DNA of 64,000 nt from Mycobacterium kiyosense (GTDB lineage: Bacteria; Actinomycetota; Actinomycetes; Mycobacteriales; Mycobacteriaceae), in the NCBI GenBank assembly GCA_021654635.1, contig AP025179.1:3782001-3846000 (forward strand), written 5' to 3'. The notes under the pieces were generated by a model. That model was given only the letters and a program-made list of their open reading frames with translations. It had not been told where the DNA came from and did not search any database. The position numbers were made by a program, and so were the translations under genes. Below, one piece after another: positions 36,594 through 45,186 of the stretch. Positions within the stretch are counted from its first letter, which is position 1, and each line of letters begins with the position of its first letter.

Positions 36594-37467
36594 TCAGCTG
36601 CCGGTGTAGGGGATCTGCGGCAGGTTGGGCAGGTTCTTCAAAGACGGCAGCGGGCCGCCCTGCTGGAAACAGCTGCACCGCGGCGTTCTGGCCGTTGGTG
36701 TCGGCGACCCAGTCGCGCACCTGGGTGTAGAGGGTGGTGCTGGCCTGGGTGGCCAGCTTGGCCGCGAGGTCATACATCGTCATGTTGGTGCCCGGGACCA
36801 GCTGGGCGCCGCGCGGGGTGTGTGGGCCGTCCTTGTTCAAAGTGCTGTGGCACTCCTGGAAGCCGGGCGGCGGCCCGCCGGCCGGGCAGCCCTCCAAGGG
36901 GAACTGCTGCGCGAAGTCGATGCTGTAGTAGCCGGTGTGCAGGTCGGCGGGGAAGTCGGCCGGGTTGCAGGTCGGGAAGATCTGCGGGGCGATCCGGTCC
37001 AGTTGGCCGATCGCGACATTCTCGTCGACCCAGTTGGAGTGCGCGTAGAAGTCCTGTTGGGTGTGCAGCAGGGCGCCGAACGCGGCCCGGGCGCCGGGCC
37101 CGTCGGCCTCGGTGTTGCCGTTGAGCACCGATCCGCTCAGGACTATGGGCGAGAAGGTGTCCCAGGCCTGCTTCGCCCGGTTGCAGATGTCGACCGGGTT
37201 GATCGAGTTGTCCAGGTGGCGGAACTCGTCGGTGGCGTAGGCGTCACTGCCCATCGCGCCACCGCCGGGCGGCGGGCCGATGAGGATCTGGTTGACCGCC
37301 AGCTGACTGACCTGGTCGCCGGGCAGAGCATTGCGCGTAATGGTCTCGTGGTACTTGACGTAGAAGGCCTGAGCCCGTGGTGCGAACACGCCGAGAGAAG
37401 TGACAGCGGCGAGGCCGGCCACAACCGCGACGAGGACGCCCAGCGGGTGCCTGCGGGTTAGCGTCAT
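36594..37467 (-). pseudogene. Secreted HET-C-like protein, frameshift near 3' end
   Basis: An exported protein: the N-terminus LGVLVAVVAGLAAVTSLGVF with cleavage near RAQA is a signal peptide. The mature part begins with FYVKYHETITRNALPGD and contains LLHTQQDFYAHSNWVDEN, the His/Asp signature of HET-C/zinc-dependent phospholipase C-like domains. The frame breaks at AAA 36667-36669 (TTT in the gene). Removing one base gives VQLFQQGGPLPSLKNLPNL and a stop at 36594-36596, a natural end for a protein of about 290 aa. Left uncorrected, the frame runs to 36544 with a nonsense tail. The shift is probably a base-call error. Function unknown; a membrane-lipid hydrolase is possible. Confidence 0.75.
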
Positions 37468-37789
37468 CAGAACTCCGTGCTAGTAGGGACCTTGAAAAAC
37501 GCGTTACGTGCGTGTTTGTAGACGTTTCCTCAAGAACCCTACGAAATCAATAAGGATTCAGCGATATCAGCATGGGCGAATCCAACCAGAGGGTATTGGA
37601 CAAGTGCCGAGTAAAGGTTCGGATTGCCGGCAACGCCAATCACCGACAAATCACAACCGCGCTAATACCCTTGTGCACCTTGATGATTCGATGTTTCGCG
37701 GCGAAAACCAGGAATCGCAACAATGGTCTTGGATAGGCGATTGATATGAACTCAATATGCGCGACCAGAGTGTGCACCTGCAATAGTTT
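37468..37789. other. Gene-poor, AT-richer gap
   Basis: A 322-bp stretch clearly lower in GC than its surroundings. A plus-strand frame (37508-37744) shows no codon bias, SD or recognisable motif and was not accepted as a gene. It must contain the promoter of the HET-C-like gene at its left end; nothing else is recognised. Confidence 0.6.
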
Positions 37790-38080
37790 CTAGAGGTACG
37801 GCAGTGTGGTGGTCCGATAGGTTTCGGAGACGTCGCCGAGGAGCTCGGTGAATTTGGCCTGCAGGGTCGCGGTGGCGTCGCCGACCGGCCGGTCGCAGAA
37901 CCTGCAGTGCGCGACGAACTGCACGTGCTCGCCGTCGCCCGGCCAGAACCGGCGTGGCCCAACCGCAGCCCCGGGGTCGTACTGGACCGACTGATGCGCG
38001 CTCTCGCGCAGGATCCGGCCGACGGGATGGGTTTGCGGGCATTCGAGTTTCAGCGTTCCGATTCCTTCGGAGAAGCTCAT
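37790..38080 (-). CDS. Small hypothetical protein with CxxC
   Basis: A 96-aa protein with no family I recognise. It contains ECPQTHPVGRILRES near the N-terminus and HVQFVAHCRFCDRPVGDATA in the middle; the H-C-x2-C arrangement could bind zinc. It lies 16 bp after a monooxygenase-like gene on the same strand, so co-expression is likely. ATG 38080 gives MSFSEGIGTLKLECP. Two other frames overlap it but lack comparable codon use. Confidence 0.6.
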   Translation of the reverse strand: MSFSEGIGTLKLECPQTHPVGRILRESAHQSVQYDPGAAVGPRRFWPGDGEHVQFVAHCRFCDRPVGDATATLQAKFTELLGDVSETYRTTTLPYL

Positions 38081-38096
38081 CGCCGGCCGCCTTCCG

Positions 38097-38390
38097 CTAC
38101 ACGTCGCTGGCCGTGTACCGGGTCTTGACCGGCGGCGCCGCCAGCAGCGGAGGAAGCTGCGTCAGACGGCCCTCGCCGGCCCGGAAACGGCGGTACGCCT
38201 CGTCGTGATCCACCGACTCCCAGACTTCGTAGATCAGCCAGTGCGCCTCGTCGTCCTCGTCGATCCACACGTCGGTCTGCAGATTTCCTCCGAACGCGCG
38301 GGTGTCCTGCAGGGCGCGGCCCATCAGCTCGCGGCCCGCCGATACCGACTCGGGCTTGAATCGCAACTCGAGAATCACCGTGACCGACAT
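38097..38390 (-). CDS. Antibiotic biosynthesis monooxygenase (ABM)-domain protein
   Basis: A 97-aa dimeric alpha+beta barrel protein of the ABM/YgiN type: VTVILELRFKPESVSAGREL, TRAFGGNLQTDVWIDEDDEA, HWLIYEVWESVDHDEAYRRF. Full length for the family. Members act as cofactor-free quinol monooxygenases, haem degraders or small ligand binders; which applies here cannot be told. It is upstream of, and probably co-transcribed with, the small CxxC protein gene. Confidence 0.85.
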   Translation of the reverse strand: MSVTVILELRFKPESVSAGRELMGRALQDTRAFGGNLQTDVWIDEDDEAHWLIYEVWESVDHDEAYRRFRAGEGRLTQLPPLLAAPPVKTRYTASDV

Positions 38391-38590
38391 CGTCGCCTCC
38401 CCTTCTGCCGCCGACGAGCGGCGCCGAGCGGGATCGTACTTCGCGCCAGGCCGGCATCGTCAACCGGCGTCGGCGCCACGTCATTCTTTGAATTTTGTTC
38501 GTCTGGATTTCGCCTTACGTCATGCGGATGCCGCTTCGAACACACAGACTGACGCCGTCAGCGACCACGCGCCGAAAGGAACCGCGTCAG

Positions 38591-38908
38591 ATGCCACTAC
38601 CGCGCTGGATGCTGGGACTGCCCATTCTGGTCGCGGCTGCCGTGTTCAGCGGCACCGCGACGGCCGGCGCCTCCCCGGTTGACGACGCGTACCTTGCTCA
38701 GCTTCGCGCTGCCGGTTTCGCGTGGGGACCCGAACACGACAATGCCGTCGTCGGGATGGGTCATTTGATCTGCGACGACCTGTACTGGGGCTGGTCGCCG
38801 GACCGGATCGCCCAAGAGGTGCACGCGAACCTGGACGGCAGGGGCGTCACGTTCGGCCAAGTCTCGTCGATGATCGACATTGCCCGGGCGAATTACTGCA
38901 ACTGGTAA
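38591..38908 (+). CDS. Secreted DUF732 protein
   Basis: A 105-aa exported protein. The signal peptide is residues 1-28 (LPILVAAAVFSGTATAGASP, cleavage near AGA). The mature part is a typical mycobacterial DUF732 domain: DDAYLAQLRAAGF, the Cys pair in GHLICDDLYWGWSP and IARANYCNW, presumably a disulfide. ATG 38591 is used rather than the longer frame from 38495. The function of DUF732 is unknown. It is the last core gene before the integrated element. Confidence 0.9.
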   Translation: MPLPRWMLGLPILVAAAVFSGTATAGASPVDDAYLAQLRAAGFAWGPEHDNAVVGMGHLICDDLYWGWSPDRIAQEVHANLDGRGVTFGQVSSMIDIARANYCNW

Positions 38909-38937
38909 CGCCGGGCGCGCTGCAACGGGTTACGAGG

Positions 38938-38985
38938 GTGGTCCCGGCTGGGATCGAACCAGCGACCTTCCGCGTGTGAAGCGGA
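38938..38985 (-). repeat. attL: 48-bp direct repeat, 3' fragment of tRNA-Val(CAC)
   Basis: Base-for-base identical to 61970-62017. On the minus strand it spans from the anticodon stem through the T arm to the acceptor 3' side, plus one base beyond the discriminator. The 5' half of the tRNA is absent here. This is the usual footprint of a tyrosine integrase that uses a tRNA 3' end as attB. Confidence 0.95.
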
Positions 38986-39434
38986 AAGAATACCCACTGG
39001 CCTGCGGATTATCTGCGTCTGTGTGTCGTATGCGCCGCATTGAGCTGCGCTGACGTATCCAGTCCGTCCGGCGAACGGACATAAACCGGACACGGTGCTT
39101 GCACTCCCAACCAGGAGCTTCCGGGTTGCCGCGCGCGTTGTGGGCGGCCTTGGCGGCTCCGGGGAGCAGGCATCCCGATGCCCAGCATCGCGCCATCAGC
39201 CGCCGCACCGACGCCGTCGACGCCCGGCGTGGGATCGGCATCACAACAAGCGTCGTTACGGCACGGTTCTGCCGGTGCCCCGTTTGACGGGAGGTCGCGA
39301 GCGCCCGAGGCCGCCGAGGCCGCAGGGCGCGAGAGCGACAGTGGTCGGCCGGACGCCAACCGGGGCGCCGGCTTCAATTCAACCCGGTCACGACCGGCGG
39401 GCTTGTTATATGTGCCGAAAATGTCCGCGACCCG
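38986..39434. other. Left end of the element, no confident gene
   Basis: 449 bp between attL and the first accepted start of the replication gene. Several overlapping frames are open on both strands, as is normal at this GC, but none has a recognisable domain. The Rep frame itself stays open here (a segment ending NVRDP just before 39435), so Rep may begin upstream. The replication origin could lie here; no clear iterons were found. Confidence 0.5.
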
Positions 39435-40709
39435 TTGCTGGACGGGATCGCGACCGGCGACCTACGGGCGGTCGACGCATTGGGGCTACGGTTCCCGAGC
39501 CCCGAGATGGTCACCGCGGCTGCGGCGCTGTTCGAACCGGCGGCACCGTGGGCTTGTGGTCCCGGGCGTCGCGGCACCGAACCTGAATCCGGACGGTTTC
39601 GCATCACCGTCGGTCCTGGCGTCGTACGACTCGGGTGGACCAATCCTGTCCGGGTCGAGAAAACAGCAGAACGGGCCGTCGGTCATCACCAACGTGACGT
39701 TGACGACGCGAAGCTGCACGTCAGAAATGACGTCGCACTCACAGCTGGGGACCGTGATCAGACCGTCGTGTCTTCGACACGACGGAGCATTTCGGCGGCC
39801 GATTACCGCGGCGCTGGCGCTGTCATCACTGAGTGGTCCCGCAAATCACGGTCGGCGATGTGCCGCACCTTCGCCGAACTCGACTACAGCCCACTCGTCG
39901 AGTGCGGCCGCATCCCGGCCATGATCACGCTTACCTACCCCGGCGACTGGGAGGTCGTCGCCCCGGACGGGGCGAGCGTGAAGCGCCATATGGTATTGTG
40001 GCGCAAACGATTTCAACGAGAGTATGGCGAACCGGCTCGCTACATCTGGAAATTGGAATTTCAGCGGCGCGGCGCACCCCACATTCACCTGTGGATGGCA
40101 CCTCCGATGTCACCCGGTCGCTCTGGGCGTAGCTTCTCCCAGTGGCTGTCCGAAGCGTGGGCTCTGGTCGTTGACCACCCCGACCCGGTTCAGAAAGCTC
40201 GCCATCGGCTCGCCGGAACCGCCATCGACGTGCGCAACGGGCTGAAAGCCTGCGACCCCAAGCGGTTGGCCATCTACTTCACCAAGCATTCATCACCAAA
40301 TCTACACGGCGACAAGGAATACCAGCACATCGTGCCCGAACTGTGGCGGCGTCCCGGACGCGGCCCCGGACGGTTCTGGGGTGTGTACGGACTCAAGAAG
40401 GCCATTGCTGTCGTCGAAGTCGCCCAGGATGCGTACCTGGCTGCTCGGCGGATTGTGCGGCGATGGTCACGCAGCCAGGCGGTGTACGGCGATTCGGCCA
40501 GCAGCTTCCCGACTGCCGTCGTGCCCCGCACAGCCACGCGCCTGGTTCCGCGCGTCGACCGTGAAACCGGCGTCGTGGCGCATCGTAGGGTGCGACGACG
40601 GCAAGCCTTCTGCAACCAAGGCGGCCTCGCCGGCGGATACGCGCTAGTGAATGACGGTCCGGCCTTTGCCTCTAATCTTGCCGCGGCATTGTCGGCGGCC
40701 CGCCCGTGA
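39435..40709 (+). CDS. Rolling-circle (HUH) replication initiator, RepSA-like
   Basis: Up to 424 aa. The HUH motif is RRGAPHIHLWM (H-x-H between hydrophobics). Before it lie MITLTYPGDWEVVAPDG and RYIWKLEFQ, both typical of Streptomyces AICE RepSA proteins. The N-terminal part (RLGWTNPVRVEKTAERAVGH; ITEWSRKSRSAMCRTFAELD) matches that family as well. A candidate catalytic Tyr is in LAIYFTKHSSPNLHGDKEY. TTG 39435 is the first possible start in the open frame, but ATG 39507 is also plausible. In pSAM2-like elements rep is next to xis and int; here it is alone at the attL end. Needed for excised-circle replication. Confidence 0.82.
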   Translation: MLDGIATGDLRAVDALGLRFPSPEMVTAAAALFEPAAPWACGPGRRGTEPESGRFRITVGPGVVRLGWTNPVRVEKTAERAVGHHQRDVDDAKLHVRNDVALTAGDRDQTVVSSTRRSISAADYRGAGAVITEWSRKSRSAMCRTFAELDYSPLVECGRIPAMITLTYPGDWEVVAPDGASVKRHMVLWRKRFQREYGEPARYIWKLEFQRRGAPHIHLWMAPPMSPGRSGRSFSQWLSEAWALVVDHPDPVQKARHRLAGTAIDVRNGLKACDPKRLAIYFTKHSSPNLHGDKEYQHIVPELWRRPGRGPGRFWGVYGLKKAIAVVEVAQDAYLAARRIVRRWSRSQAVYGDSASSFPTAVVPRTATRLVPRVDRETGVVAHRRVRRRQAFCNQGGLAGGYALVNDGPAFASNLAAALSAARP

Positions 40710-40823
40710 GTGAAAGCCTGGCAACCTCAACACTTCCCACGACTTCCACCTTAATTTCTTCGCCCGGCAGATTATTTCGCTTGGCCGTCGCATAAGCCAG
40801 TTCCGCGTCTTACAGTTGCGACC

Positions 40824-41195
40824 ATGGTCACTCCTCCGGTCCTGCTCCGGACATCATCGCGACGCCCACCGGCCTGGCAACGCTGGTTGCTCAACGCGAT
40901 GTACAACTTCGATCGATACACGATCGATGACTGGCTGGGTCTCATGAGAGACCATCTCCAGCGGCCCGGGGGTGCCACCACGATGCAGACCGCTCGTTAC
41001 ACCGTTGATGTCTTGCGCCACGTTAGGGCGCTCACATCGGCCACCGCGAGCCTTGCTTCACACGGCGATCCCGCATCCCGCTCCCAATTGGCCGACGCCG
41101 CTCTGGACCTAAAGAGCGCTCTGGATAGGCTCCATGAAGCACGAGATGAGCTGCTGAAATCCGCTGGGGCCGAACGCGTTACTGATGCTGATTAA
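40824..41195 (+). CDS. Small hypothetical helical protein
   Basis: Up to 123 aa from ATG 40824; ATG 40900 is a shorter alternative (MYNFDRYTIDDWLGLMRD). The C-terminal half is rich in Ala/Leu/Asp helices (QLADAALDLKSALDRLHEA), possibly a coiled coil. No family recognised. It lies between rep and the large nuclease-like gene on the opposite strand and may be a small element-encoded accessory protein. Confidence 0.5.
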   Translation: MVTPPVLLRTSSRRPPAWQRWLLNAMYNFDRYTIDDWLGLMRDHLQRPGGATTMQTARYTVDVLRHVRALTSATASLASHGDPASRSQLADAALDLKSALDRLHEARDELLKSAGAERVTDAD

Positions 41196-41311
41196 GGACG
41201 GCATCCGCGAACCTGCCAAACGATCCGGACGCAACGCGTCGAGGATGTCGATGCGCGACAGTCCCGTGCCAGCGCTTTCCCAACGTCCGAATCAACCGGG
41301 CGTAGATGAGT

Positions 41312-43340
41312 TCAGCGTGGAGCAGGGATGTTGAGGTTGATCGAGTCGTCCCCATGCTCAAGAGGTGAGTCCATTCTTGCAATGGAGACGAGAGATACCT
41401 GGCCGTTGAGGGTGAATGTCCCACCGCGCCGGTGTTTGCGTCGGAACCGATTCCACTTGGGCCAGACGGACGAGTGCGCCGCCATCACCGCGTCGACACA
41501 CGTCACCCATCCCGGCTGCCTGAGCGCGTTCGCCAATGCGCTGATGACCTCGTCTGGCACACCCGTCGTGGGCTTGTGTGCCGCCAGCCCAGCTTCTTGC
41601 CGGGTGTAAAAGTCGTTAAGCGCCTCGCACGAATATCCGATGAGGATGCGTGTACCGTCCTCGGCCGCCGCGTTGTTCAGGATGCTGAGGCGATCGAGGA
41701 GGTAGGCGCCGAGGGCGTCGGCTTCGGCGGCTGCCGATGCCTCCGCGGAGTGCATGTCTGCCCGCGTTCGCGCGTAGTGATGAAACGCTGCCGGGTCTGT
41801 GAGTATGTCGGCGACCATCAGCATGTCCGTGAGGGATAAGACCCAGGTCGGGTGTTTGACGTCGCCGGCCACTGCCAGCCCGCCAGAAGCAAACGGGTCA
41901 ATGCGCTCGAACGTGACGATGACCGCGGTGCCGCCGGATATGTCGCCCGGAAGCCGCTCGACCGCCCGCCCGTTTTCAGTGGGTGCGAACGACCGGCCGC
42001 TCTCATCGAGGATGTAAGTCAGGGCGCGATCGGTCTGGTCAAGTGCCTTGCCGAGGATCTCCTTGACCTTTGTGTCGACTCGGCCGGGGGGCGCCGCGCC
42101 GACCAGATTCGGTCAGTGCGATCGCCTTCGCCTCGACTACCAGCGGCCACTCGGCGGAGACGAGGGAATCGATCTCTCCCCGGTCTCCGGAAGCGAGTGC
42201 GTAGTGCTGTGTCGAGTGGACGTTCCCAGTCCCGAACACCCTCTCTAACGCGCCGGCGACCAAGCGTTCGTGCGCGTCCTGGCGGTGCTTGTAGTACTTC
42301 TGCGGGTCGAAGCCGTCGCGCTTGGGTTCCACGGCGAGACGCTGGTGGATTGCGTCCGACAGCGACCATGGGTCCGGAACGAAGTATTTCCCGTCGTCGA
42401 GCTTGATGCAGGGATGGGTGCGCGCCCGGTTCTGGTCTCCGGGCTCGCGGAACTCCGGTTGGCAGCCGTACTCCGTTGAGAAGAAGTCCAGCATCGCGGT
42501 GATCTGCTCCACGGCAATGCCGGTGCTGGCCGCTACTTCGTTGGGGTCCCACAGCGTTATCCCGTCGAATGCCTTCCGCATCGCTTCCCCGACCGCGGGG
42601 TTTCGCGCGCCGCTGTTCAGTGCGGCGGTCACTGCGTCGAGCGCCGACCTGAACGCCTGGTTCTCCGATCGGATGTGCCGCCGAGTAGCCCGAATCACGT
42701 CCGCGGGGTCGAAGCCGAGTCCGGTTATGTAGTAGTCGCGATGTCGTCCGAATACCTCGGCGTCGATCTGTTCGAGATGTACCGCGTAGCCGGGCATCCT
42801 GTCTGCCTGGTACTCCAACCTCAGCTGCTGCAGTAGAAGTTCACGGTCTCCGTCGTCGGCGTCGGCGTTCGCGAGGGACGCGGTGATCATGCGTGCTTGG
42901 TCGGCATCGAAGATGTCGCTGATCAGTTGCCCCACACGTTGCGTTACCTCGTGCGGGGTGTCCGCGTCGCCGGCGGGATCCACGGACAGTGCGACACCCA
43001 CCAGGTACTCAACCTTGGCCGCCCACGTCGATGTGGCATCCCCGTCGGCGAGGCTCTCCGCACCGGTAAAGGCGACCATCATGGCCGGTACTACCACCGA
43101 GTTGACGAGCTGGGTGAGGTCCCGACCAGCCATCAGGTCGCGGAGCTCGTCGATTAGCGCGGTCAGGGCATCAGCCTGTGCCCGGAGCGCTTCCAGCATC
43201 TCGTTGATGACCGCGTCACGTTCGGGTCCCGGCGGCAGCGACGTCCGCGCTACTCCGAAGCCAGAAGTACTCGTCGTGGATTCGTACAAGGCGTCGGGAT
43301 CGAACGGTCGATTCTGCGGGAATCCACCAAGCCTGGCCAC
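41312..43340 (-). pseudogene. Large NERD-type nuclease-domain protein, one frameshift
   Basis: Two frames meet at a run of six G (plus strand) at 42086-42091. The first, from ATG 43340, codes 400 residues of unknown helical sequence (DLTQLVNSVVVPAMMVAFTG) and then a restriction-like fold core, RGEIDSLVSAEWPLVVEAKA. The D and E-x-K of this core are those of PD-(D/E)xK/NERD nucleases. With one base fewer in the run, the second frame continues directly (GRVDTKVKEILGKALDQTDR) to the end at 41312, total about 675 aa. The C-terminal part has DSPLEHGDDSINLNIPAPR. No close named family recognised. Location between rep and an Abi gene suggests an antiphage nuclease. Confidence 0.65.
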
Positions 43341-43476
43341 ATCCTGATCGTAGATGCGGCACTTCGTTACCAGCTCTTAGCTGTGGGTTTGCCCCGGTAA
43401 TCATCCGAGTATCGGACGATTACGGTGAAGTCTCGTAACCGCTCGCCGGCGACACCTGATCACCGCATTAGAAACA

Positions 43477-43548
43477 AAGAACCCGGGTCGACCGCGAGGG
43501 TCGAATACCGGGCTCTTCTGGAATCTCAACCAGAACATCCGAGGGATG
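43477..43548 (+). ncRNA. Candidate structured RNA upstream of HEPN/Abi gene
   Basis: Three consecutive hairpins in 72 nt. H1 (43477-43517): AAGAaCCCGG pairs with CCGGGcTCTT, with an inner stem TCGACC/GGTCGA and a 5-nt loop. H2: TTCTGG (43516-43521)/CCAGAA (43530-43535). H3: CATCC/GGATG (43536-43548) with a 3-nt loop. The stretch lies in a 270-bp non-coding gap between divergent genes, 63 bp before the Abi/HEPN start. Abi_2-group toxins (AbiF) are known to have antitoxic structured RNAs next to them, which this resembles. Strand and transcription are not shown. Confidence 0.45.
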
Positions 43549-43610
43549 CCACTCTGGCCTTTGTATAGAACAGTCTACATGGCGGCCGTGTCGACCACCA
43601 ACGCCGTGAT

Positions 43611-44276
43611 ATGACTGCCTGCGTGGCGGTGCCGTACGGGCCTTGGGTCGAGAACTGGTTGAGCTCCGAGCGGTTCGCAACGTACTTGAGAATGGCCGGC
43701 CACCACAGGCCACGCGCCCTGGCGCTGTACGAATGGAGCACCAGCCTGAACGCTGCCCTGCTCCACGATTTCGCCCACTTGGAGGTCGGACTGCGAAACA
43801 TGTACGACGCCGCGCTGATGGGGGCGGTCGCGGCCGGCGACAGCCACTGGCTCGACAGCGCTTCGGCAGCTCAGCTATTCCCGAGGAATGTAGCGGGGAA
43901 CGCGCGAACACATCAGGACATCGCCATCGCACGTGATAATGCTGGCGGGACCGGAGCGCCGGCAGGCAAGGTGATCGCCGAGCTAATGTTCGGGTTTTGG
44001 GTCTTCCTGACCGCACGTCGGCACGAACCTCTCGTCTGGCTACCGCACCTGGCACACGCTTACCCCAGCGGAACTCGCCGCGCGCAACTACACAACGGCT
44101 TGAGCGACCTGTTGAAGGCTCGCAATCGGGTAGCGCACCACGAGCCGGCGACTGTGCGTTCCGGGCGCGAGATCGTCCGCCGAATTCGCGGTCACGCCAG
44201 ATATGTCTCGCCGGAGCTCGCTCGGCACATCGATGCGACAAGCACCGTCGAACAAATCATCCGGAACCGGCCGTAG
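43611..44276 (+). CDS. Abi-family (HEPN) abortive-infection protein
   Basis: A 221-aa Abi_2-like protein. The N-terminal region has SSERFATYLRMAG, RALALYEWSTSLNAALL and HLEVGLRNMYDAAL. The C-terminal HEPN signature is LLKARNRVAHHEP (R-x4-H, here R-N-R-V-A-H), preceded by LMFGFWVFLTARRHEPLVW. HEPN proteins of this kind act as RNA nucleases that stop growth upon phage infection. The start at ATG 43611 follows a stretch with three hairpins that may be an RNA antitoxin. No protein antitoxin gene is adjacent, which favours RNA control. Confidence 0.85.
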   Translation: MTACVAVPYGPWVENWLSSERFATYLRMAGHHRPRALALYEWSTSLNAALLHDFAHLEVGLRNMYDAALMGAVAAGDSHWLDSASAAQLFPRNVAGNARTHQDIAIARDNAGGTGAPAGKVIAELMFGFWVFLTARRHEPLVWLPHLAHAYPSGTRRAQLHNGLSDLLKARNRVAHHEPATVRSGREIVRRIRGHARYVSPELARHIDATSTVEQIIRNRP

Positions 44277-44357
44277 CCCTTACCGATGTGCAACGCAGTA
44301 CCACCAAAGCGAAGAACAATCCCCACTTGCAGCCCTGGACGCAAGCGACGCGCAGCG

Positions 44358-44375
44358 AATTACATCGATGTAATT
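44358..44375. promoter_or_regulatory. Perfect 18-bp palindrome before DUF5131 gene
   Basis: AATTACATCGATGTAATT reads identically on both strands and lies 64 bp before the ATG of the three-Cys gene, in otherwise GC-rich DNA. This is the classic form of a dimer-binding operator. No second copy was seen in the window and the cognate regulator is not obvious. Confidence 0.65.
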
Positions 44376-44438
44376 TTCTGTCGGTACCCGACCATAGGGT
44401 GACGGTGTACGAAAACATGGCTAGCTGAGGAGGCCACG

Positions 44439-45186
44439 ATGGCGGACCGTTCGGCGATCGAGTGGACCGAGGCCACCTGGAACCCCGTCACCGGCTGCGA
44501 TCGCATCTCCGACGGATGCGACCACTGCTACGCGATGACACTGGCCAAGCGGCTCAAGGCGATGGGCTCGGCGAAGTATCAGGTGGACGGAAACCCGCGC
44601 ACCTCGGGCCCCGGCTTCGGGCTGACGGTACATCCGCAAGCGCTCGACGAGCCGCGGCGGTGGCGCAACTCCCGGGTGGTGTTCGTGAACTCGATGTCCG
44701 ACCTCTTCCACGCCCGGGTGCCGATTGAATTCGTTCGCGACGTGTTCGACGTCTGTCGCGACACTCCACAGCACACCTACCAGGTGCTGACCAAGCGCAG
44801 CCTGCGCCTGCGCCGCGTAGCCGACAAGCTCGATTGGCCGGAGAACCTCTGGATGGGCGTGTCTGTGGAGAACGCTGACGCTCTGCCCCGCATCGACCAC
44901 CTCCGCGAGGTGCCGGCCGCGGTGCGGTTCCTATCCTGCGAGCCGCTGATCGGACCGCTCGACGGCATCGATCTCACCGGCATTGGATGGGTAATCGCCG
45001 GTGGCGAATCCGGTCCTCGGTACCGGCCGATCCAGCTGTCGTGGGCACGGGGGGATCCGGGACGCCTGCACCGAGGCCGAGGTGCCGTTCTTCTTCAAGC
45101 AGTGGGGCGGCCGCACCCCGAAAGCGGCGGGACGTGAACTTGACGGTCAGCTGTGGGACGAGATGCCCGAGGCCGCTACGGGTTAG
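44439..45186 (+). pseudogene. DUF5131 (phage Gp37/Gp68-like) three-Cys-motif protein, one frameshift
   Basis: The first part (from ATG 44439, SD AGGAGG) reads SAIEWTEATWNPVTGCDRIS, DGCDHCYAMTLAKRLKAMG, with the Cys-x6-Cys-x2-Cys arrangement that gives the family its three-Cys name and suggests a radical-SAM-like Fe-S site. It continues through VLTKRSLRL and [14 protein letters not shown]. At GGGGGG 45049-45054 the frame is lost; removing one G gives [20 protein letters not shown] and the normal end DEMPEAATG at 45186, 248 aa. The gene converges with its family partner TcmP (11-bp overlap). Function unproven; likely intact in the cell. Confidence 0.82.

Noticed and set aside
37508..37744. 78-aa plus-strand open frame in the AT-richer gap
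   Set aside because: No SD, no codon bias and no motif; probably chance.
39178..39924. 248-aa open frame overlapping the rep gene
   Set aside because: Different frame from the HUH protein, Ser/Arg-rich shadow composition, no domain.
41179..41424. 81-aa minus-strand frame downstream of the NERD-type gene
   Set aside because: Overlaps the end of that gene in another frame and shows no family features.
43477..43517. Hairpin 1 as a simple transcription terminator
   Set aside because: The genes on both sides start near it and diverge, so no transcript would end here; it is better explained as a leader or ncRNA element.
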